Assembly: GCF_030384665.1 (NCBI RefSeq)
Contig: NC_083676.1
Coordinates: forward strand, 868,001-932,000
Length of the DNA stretch: 64,000 nt
From: Lodderomyces elongisporus
Lineage: Eukaryota > Ascomycota > Pichiomycetes > Serinales > Debaryomycetaceae
Reading direction: 5' to 3'
In this document: positions 58,833 through 64,000 of the stretch, one piece after another
Numbering within the stretch: the first letter of the stretch is position 1
Layout: each line of letters starts with the position of its first letter
The notes under the pieces: generated by a model
Told to the model about the DNA's origin: nothing
Seen by the model: only the letters and a program-made list of their open reading frames with translations
Database searches by the model: none
Position numbers and translations under genes: made by a program

Positions 58833-59213
58833 CTAAATCAACAATGTTTCAATCTTATCCTTAATACCGTAGATTTGGTTCTTGATTGATGAAGCATCGT
58901 TTGAAGTGACTGAAGCAGCAATGACTGGTCTTGAAACACCACATGCTCTACCCAAAGCAGCCTTACTAGGAACGAAAACGTATGGAACGTTCTTATCTTC
59001 ACACAACAATGGCAAGTGCAACAAGATTTCAATAGGCTCGGCATCAGCAGCCATAATGATAAACTCAGAAATACCTCTGTTCAAAGTTTTGGTAGCCTCG
59101 TTAGCTCCTTTCTTCAATTGTCTCAAGTTTTGGGCTTGTTGAGCAACATCCAAGATTTGTTGCGTCAAGGCAGAGTCTGCCAATGGGAAAGCCTTAGGGT
59201 TTGGTGCTGACAT
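58833..59213 (-). CDS. SNU13: U4/U6-U5 snRNP and box C/D snoRNP protein Snu13 (15.5K)
   Basis: L7Ae-family kink-turn RNA-binding protein shared by box C/D snoRNPs and the U4 snRNA. The 126-aa product has exactly the S. cerevisiae length and is nearly identical to it along the chain: [38 protein letters not shown] (k-turn contacts), [37 protein letters not shown], and the end DKIETLLI. The frame is open upstream to 59435, but MSAPNP is the conserved start. It is divergent from VMA3. Confidence 0.97.
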   Translation of the reverse strand: MSAPNPKAFPLADSALTQQILDVAQQAQNLRQLKKGANEATKTLNRGISEFIIMAADAEPIEILLHLPLLCEDKNVPYVFVPSKAALGRACGVSRPVIAASVTSNDASSIKNQIYGIKDKIETLLI

Positions 59214-59634
59214 TTCGAGTAAATTAAGAATGGAAAAGGAGATCGGTTCACTGCAAATAGTAGATATAAGCTCGCCTTTAAGTGATTGAAGAGTGAGTTC
59301 GTTCAGAAAAGTTGAAAAAGAGGTGTCTACTGCATTTGAAATTCTTCCTATCGGTTTTTTTTTTTCTTCTTCTCCTTTTCTAGTTTTTTTCGAACTTTCC
59401 CTGGAGATGAGATTCAGCCTGGTATCAGATAACATCTGGTAGCAACCATACTAAGCCAAGAGTCGTGCATAATTGCGCACATATTGGTGGCCGACCATGG
59501 TTTCGACAAACAAAACCGTCAATAGTTCTCTTCCAAATTAATCATCCACCACTACCCTCTCCCCACCTCCAAGCCTTATCATCGACAACTAAAACATCAA
59601 AACCATTTACATCAAAAATTCAATCTTATATATA
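59214..59634. other. Divergent promoter region SNU13/VMA3
   Basis: 420 bp between the two start codons, containing T/C-rich stretches (59357-59398) and no repeat array or other gene. Confidence 0.6.
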
Positions 59635-60437
59635 ATGTCCGACTTGTGGTATGTAAACTATACTACGAATAGAATAAGGGAAAAGTTGCCATGTTCCATA
59701 AGTGTTTTTTTTTTCAGATTTGCTTGATCTTTTTTTTATGTATTGGTTCACAATGCATGATTGCGGTCGGGAAGTTTGCTAGTCACTTGAACCTAAGAGC
59801 TGCTCTCTTTTCTACTACAACAATTGATGCACTTAAACATTAACTGTGCTTCTGGAATTGACACCATTTACACAGGCACATCTCCATTGACTCGTGTACA
59901 GAGTTTGCTCCCCCTTTATAGAGTTGTTTCTTTTTTATTTTAGCACGATATACTAACTTTCAAAAAAGTCCTGTTTATGCGCCTTTCTTTGGTTCCATTG
60001 GTTGTGCAGCAGCTATTGTTTTCACCTGTTTTGGTGCCTCATACGGAACTGCTAAATCAGGTGTCGGTATCTGTGCTACTTCAGTTACCAGACCAGACCT
60101 TTTAGTTAAAAATGTTGTTCCTGTTGTTATGGCGGGTATTATTGCCATTTATGGGTTGGTCGTCTCTGTCCTTGTGAGTGACTCATTAGCTCAAAAGCAA
60201 GCATTATATACCGGTTTTATCCAATTAGGTGCTGGTTTGTCAGTTGGATTGTCCGGTTTGGCCGCTGGTTTCGCCATTGGAATTGTGGGTGACGCGGGTG
60301 TCAGAGGTACTGCTCAACAACCAAGATTGTTTGTCGGAATGATTTTGATCTTGATTTTCGCTGAAGTGTTGGGTTTGTACGGTTTGATTGTGGCATTATT
60401 GTTGAACTCGAGAGCTTCACAAGATGTGACTTGTTAG
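59635..60437 (+). CDS. VMA3: V-ATPase proteolipid subunit c (Vo ring), spliced
   Basis: Proton-carrying subunit c of the vacuolar H+-ATPase ring. Exon 1 is 59635-59648 (MSDL plus two bases of Cys) and exon 2 is 59969-60437, giving 160 aa, the S. cerevisiae length. The joined start [17 protein letters not shown] matches Vma3. Four hydrophobic helices follow: [19 protein letters not shown] after helix 1, [14 protein letters not shown] in helix 2, [20 protein letters not shown] in helix 3, and [23 protein letters not shown] in helix 4 with the essential proton-binding Glu in FAEVLGLY. The end SRASQDVTC resembles Vma3 and not Vma11. An internal ATG at 60129 would lose the first helix. Confidence 0.96.
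59649..59968 (+). other. VMA3 intron (320 nt)
   Basis: Donor GTATGT at 59649-59654, perfect TACTAAC at 59951-59957, and an AAAG acceptor ending at 59968. It is phase 2 after 14 nt. I looked for box C/D motifs of an intronic snoRNA and found none. Confidence 0.94.
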
Positions 60438-60554
60438 TTGAGGATTGAATGTGCTATTTTTCTATAGACTTTGGCTATTTTCGAACAATGTTAGTTCAGT
60501 TTGAGGTCTATGAGCACTATATAAGTTTATAGCTGCTGAATCAAGAATATATAT

Positions 60555-60585
<31 letters not shown>

Positions 60586-60755
60586 AAAGAATAAAGAGAT
60601 TAAAAATCAAAGTCAAAAACTAACTGTTCAGGACTGTAAATAAAAGAAGAAGGACAAACCAGTACAACAAATCAACAGAAACAGGTAGAGGATATGAAAA
60701 AGTGAAAACAAAACAAAACAAAACAAAAAGAAAAACAAGTTTAAATCAATTCTAC
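60438..60755. other. Convergent 3' spacer VMA3/NUP85
   Basis: About 320 bp with (TA)n and (ATAC)n tracts (60549-60585) and an (AAAAC)n run (60708-60728). No gene. Confidence 0.6.
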
Positions 60756-63233
60756 TTATTCGATAAACACCTTTGCTATTCTCTCACTTACTTTGCGTCT
60801 TAACAAAGCCAATAAGTCATCGACTGTAGGAGAGGAGGACGGCACTACATCTTCCCTCCAATCCAACTTATTTAGTTGCTGCTGTTCTCCATCCGAATCT
60901 ATGTTTTGCTTGTACTCTGCAACAGAGTAAGCAAATAGCTGTTCTCCGTCCCTCTTGTCATTGCCAGTAACATCACCCTCGTAATTATCAATCAATTCAA
61001 TCATGATAATCAAGTCAGGTATTTGAAGCTCAACCTCGGATCTCAAAAACAAAAGAAATTGCCCTAGTAACAAGGGCCTGAATTTCTTGGGCATATACTG
61101 AAATTTCAAAAGATGTATGATTTTCGACAAGCTCGAGGGCTCCACAGTGGTTTTCTCAGTGCTCAAAGAAGAAAAATATTCTTTCAATACGGCGTATGGC
61201 GAGATGCTTTGCTGTATGATCGGGTGCAACTGGATATCAATTTCACCATCCACGATGTTGTTGATTAACTCATCATCTATCGGACTATTGTTGACAAGGC
61301 TATCCGTGAAGATGATCTCCCAAATCACATAGTGTATTTTTCTTAACCCTTCTTGGTGCAAACTACCAGACACTTCAAGCGGGTCATAACAATTTACAAA
61401 ATTGTTTAATGCTTCATACAAGTAGCCATTTTCCAAAGCTTGCAACCCAGCTTGGAAGTACAAATCACGAGCAGTTGATGTAAGTCCAAGATCGGCACAC
61501 ACAGTGAGTGCCCATTCCAAGTCTTCGTTCTCAACAACATTATAATGAGGTAAAAAGGATGCTATAGTTTGAAGGTTGAGGTTTTTTGAGCTAGACCGTT
61601 TATTAAGTGTTGGGTTTGCCAAAAGACCAATACCAACAGGAACAAGTTCATGTATGTCAAGATTGTTGTAAGCGTGGCGTGTAAGGAAATACTCAGATGC
61701 AGTCTTTTTCAGATTATCACTATTTGCAGTGCTATGGAGAACTTGTGAGGTATAGTAGCCTTCTAAAAGGTTCTTAAGATCCATGAACAACGATAAGTAG
61801 GCGGCAGTTGCCGGGCTCAAGTAATAGACAGTCTCCAATGCCTTCATCAAATTGCCTTTCAAAATGTTTAACAAGCACTCCTCAGTCATAGCATCCAAAT
61901 CCTGTTCTCCGTTCTTGGGGGCTAACATCGACGATGACCACGACGACGACAACAACGATGACGACGATGTCGTCGATTGGTGTGGTGGAGGCGGTGGTTT
62001 TTCCAGAATTGAAGCTTCAAAGAAGTATTTGAATACTTCTTCATCATCCCTTATTTGATACAATGATAGAGCAAGGTACATATCGTACCAGTTCTCCGAA
62101 TGAGCAGCAATGGTCTTTTCCATACCCGATATCAAACATGCAATATCGAACAATTGACTCAATATAATCTGGTACTTTGGATTCTCTCCCTCCTCATGCA
62201 CCAAGCTCTTTACATCAGCAAGTGAATCTCTATACTCACACGCCAGAAGCTTCCAACGAGCAAACTGGCCATTGAGCGCGTAGCTCGAGTACATCGACAT
62301 CAAATTTCGAAAATCTTCTATAGCCGTGAATAAAGGATTGCACAACTCTTCGAGCTCTTTATAATCCGCATGTTGCAAGATTTCATCCAATTGCTTGAAC
62401 AAGCCTCTCATCGCCAATTTACTAATAATGTGTTTCCAAAAAAGAGGATGCAAATAGCTCTGTGGCTCATTAACAACAACTTCGTTGACAATCTCGGTTG
62501 GTGGTTGCGGATCAAATCTATTAACCCATTCCATGATAATTTCTGGTTTGGTTCTCACCATTGTATTCAAAAAAGTTGACTCAAAACATTTCAAAATAAC
62601 GACTGCATCTTGTAATTTTTCATTCTCGGCTATCTCTTCATCAGTTTCTACGGGGGTTTCAATCAATTGACTCAAGTTCTGCAGTACATTTACAAGTGCA
62701 TCGTCCACTAGCCGACTAATTGTGTTTTTCTCATTCTCAGAGTTTGTTGTTATTAAACCAATTGTAGAAGGCTTGGCGATTTGAGTGCTCTTGACATATG
62801 CCAAAAGTTCCTCGGTGATCTTAAAGTTGGAGTTGACATACTCAACATAAGCCTTAAAGAAGCCTGTGCTCGGGGTGCATGTTTGTTGATAAAGATCTTT
62901 ATTGAAACAAAATACCAACTCTTCTTCCTCGGATGCAAGCCAGTCTACTAAGTCTGGGTAGTTTGTATCAGGGTGTAACAACTCGCTTATAGCAGTGGGA
63001 GAAGATGACCAAGACAACAGCAGTTGGGATGGCGAATTTGTTGGAGAGCTCGGCGATCTGCTTGTAGTAGTAGTAGTAGTAATAGGTTTCGTTGCCGATT
63101 CGGACGTCGAGGATGAAAAAGAAGCAGATTCGTCTCCCTGAGAGAAACTATCTTGACCATCCTCATCCCCACTTGGTAAATCTAACATTTCGACCTCAAC
63201 GTATCCATTGCCATTAAAGTTTGCTTGTGTCAT
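60756..63233 (-). CDS. NUP85: Nuclear pore complex protein Nup85
   Basis: Scaffold nucleoporin of the Y-shaped Nup84 complex, pairing with Seh1. The 825-aa protein (744 in S. cerevisiae) has an acidic/Ser-rich N-terminal extension. A region follows that should supply the Seh1-completing blade, and the rest is the ancestral coatomer-like helical stack. Recognisable stretches are WLASEEEELVFCFNKDLYQQT, LKCFESTFLN, YSSYALNGQFARWKLLACEYRDS, HSENWYDMYLALSLYQ, and DLEWALTVCADLGLTSTARDLY. Pro/Ser-rich insertions occur in the middle (PPPPPHQSTTSSSS) and near the N-terminus. No membrane segment. Identification rests on overall helical pattern and these blocks, so it is good but not absolute. Confidence 0.85.
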   Translation of the reverse strand: MTQANFNGNGYVEVEMLDLPSGDEDGQDSFSQGDESASFSSSTSESATKPITTTTTTSRSPSSPTNSPSQLLLSWSSSPTAISELLHPDTNYPDLVDWLASEEEELVFCFNKDLYQQTCTPSTGFFKAYVEYVNSNFKITEELLAYVKSTQIAKPSTIGLITTNSENEKNTISRLVDDALVNVLQNLSQLIETPVETDEEIAENEKLQDAVVILKCFESTFLNTMVRTKPEIIMEWVNRFDPQPPTEIVNEVVVNEPQSYLHPLFWKHIISKLAMRGLFKQLDEILQHADYKELEELCNPLFTAIEDFRNLMSMYSSYALNGQFARWKLLACEYRDSLADVKSLVHEEGENPKYQIILSQLFDIACLISGMEKTIAAHSENWYDMYLALSLYQIRDDEEVFKYFFEASILEKPPPPPHQSTTSSSSLLSSSWSSSMLAPKNGEQDLDAMTEECLLNILKGNLMKALETVYYLSPATAAYLSLFMDLKNLLEGYYTSQVLHSTANSDNLKKTASEYFLTRHAYNNLDIHELVPVGIGLLANPTLNKRSSSKNLNLQTIASFLPHYNVVENEDLEWALTVCADLGLTSTARDLYFQAGLQALENGYLYEALNNFVNCYDPLEVSGSLHQEGLRKIHYVIWEIIFTDSLVNNSPIDDELINNIVDGEIDIQLHPIIQQSISPYAVLKEYFSSLSTEKTTVEPSSLSKIIHLLKFQYMPKKFRPLLLGQFLLFLRSEVELQIPDLIIMIELIDNYEGDVTGNDKRDGEQLFAYSVAEYKQNIDSDGEQQQLNKLDWREDVVPSSSPTVDDLLALLRRKVSERIAKVFIE

Positions 63234-63527
63234 GCTAAGAGGTGGTAGATGTTGAGCAATGTGCTTTTTTAGTTGTGCAATATGATAGTATGTAGTTTAA
63301 TGTAACTATATGTAACTTTAGTTTGAGATGTGTTAAATACAAACTTAAACTCTGCTCTGCTTTGTTTTTACTGAACTATGTGGATGTAGTTTACGCTCGA
63401 TCGAGAGTTGAGTCCGCGCGAAAAGCTAGCATTTTCTAAATGGTGAAGAGTTTAGCCATTCTTTAACGAAAGCAAAGAGTGCGTGGATAAGAAAGAGAGA
63501 AATTGAAGTAAAAAAAAAAATTAAAAA

Positions 63528-63567
<40 letters not shown>

Positions 63568-63763
63568 GAAAACCTAAAGGAAAACCTAAAGGAAAACAAA
63601 ATAGGAAGGAAATGACAATGAATTAAGCAAAAAGATCTTTAAGATCGAAAATACTAAAGAATGAAAAGTAAAAGATAGCAAAAAAATAAAATATATTAGG
63701 AAAAGACAAATACCATTCCAGACCCGTCGTTTGGTCTACTGCTGTATTACATAAGTATTGACA
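63234..63763. other. Intergenic region, NUP85 promoter
   Basis: About 530 bp. It contains an (AAT)n microsatellite (about 63528-63561), a duplicated CCTAAAGGAAAA unit (about 63573-63597) and A-rich tracts. A short GC-richer patch at 63395-63425 (CGATCGAGAGTTGAGTCCGC) is the only complex part. Confidence 0.6.
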
Positions 63764-64000
63764 TCATACAGCACAGCTTTGAACTAAATTTTGTAAATCA
63801 GGAATCAATTTGATAACTTCGCGGTATTGTGAATGTAATTTGGGTTCAGTTTTATATCTTTCCAAAAACAACTTCACCGCGGAAATATTAATGATCTCTT
63901 TGGATAAGATACTCTCATCTGTCTGTTGAAAATTCTCTCCAATTATTTTTTGCACTCCTATTTCAGTGCCAAATTCAACCAACGCGGCAAGTGCATGATC
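63764..64000 (-). CDS. 3' end of an unidentified gene running off the right edge
   Basis: The frame is open from base 64000 to a TGA at 63766-63764, giving 78 C-terminal residues that begin DHALAALVEFGTEIG and end LQNLVQSCAV. Codon use and composition look coding, with no repeats: leucine, glutamate and lysine in a helical pattern. No ATG occurs within the visible part, so this is the tail of a longer protein. I do not recognise the family; a helical repeat protein is the most that can be said. Confidence 0.7.
   Translation of the reverse strand, partial: DHALAALVEFGTEIGVQKIIGENFQQTDESILSKEIINISAVKLFLERYKTEPKLHSQYREVIKLIPDLQNLVQSCAV

Noticed and set aside
59649..59968. Intronic snoRNA in VMA3
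   Set aside because: No box C/D pair or H/ACA layout was found.

Overview
This window is nuclear DNA of a budding yeast. It has single-exon genes on both strands, short introns with canonical GTATGT, TACTAAC-like and AG signals, and AT-rich spacers full of microsatellites. Two in-frame CTG codons (4059-4061 in UGA2 and 21405-21407 in CTP1) fall where the S. cerevisiae homologues, as I recall them, have serine. This points to the CTG-Ser clade, in which CTG is read as serine. The very heavy low-complexity content (poly-Q, poly-N, poly-S, hexanucleotide repeats) fits Lodderomyces elongisporus or a near relative. The species is an inference.

Layout. 1-422: 5' end of RRP14 (-), with an intron. 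1222-2370: VMA5 (+). 3294-4781: UGA2 (+), convergent with ALT1 (-, 5310-6983). A 3.2 kb repeat-rich spacer leads to an unknown basic/Ser/Asn-rich protein (10177-11187, +). 11382-13301: URK1 (-), divergent from PRP2 (13702-16746, +). A 2.1 kb spacer leads to a WSC-type wall sensor (18847-20259, +). 21140-22148: CTP1 (+, spliced). 22365-23748: BSD2 (-, spliced). 24880-25797: AYR1-like reductase (-). 27057-29864: SNF5 (-). 30470-35065: POL1 (-), with MluI-type cell-cycle boxes upstream. 35724-36797: secreted internally repeated protein (-). 37787-38854: VAM3 (+). 39004-39619: small spliced membrane-anchored protein (-). 40668-42176: O-acetyltransferase-like protein (+). 42336-43169: SAM methyltransferase (-).

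44300-52113 is a complete Ty3/gypsy retrotransposon on the minus strand. It has 461-bp LTRs that I read as identical, a 5-bp target duplication, intact gag and pol, and a probable +1 frameshift site. It lies about 190 bp upstream of GEF1 (52310-54598, +). Then follow URB2 (-), SNU13 (-), VMA3 (+, spliced), NUP85 (-), and the 3' end of an unidentified minus-strand gene running off the right edge.

The genes are mostly unlinked housekeeping functions. They cover vacuolar acidification and fusion (VMA5, VMA3, VAM3, GEF1), ribosome and snRNP biogenesis (RRP14, URB2, SNU13, PRP2), mitochondrial and nitrogen metabolism (UGA2, ALT1, CTP1), replication (POL1), chromatin (SNF5) and the nuclear pore (NUP85). 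Five genes were only completed by finding a first exon of 13-18 nt in front of an intron. The most notable structure is the retrotransposon: its frameshift heptamer, its 55-bp leader repeats, its 47-nt A tract and its LTR inverted repeats. I saw no tRNA, rRNA, CRISPR array or centromere.
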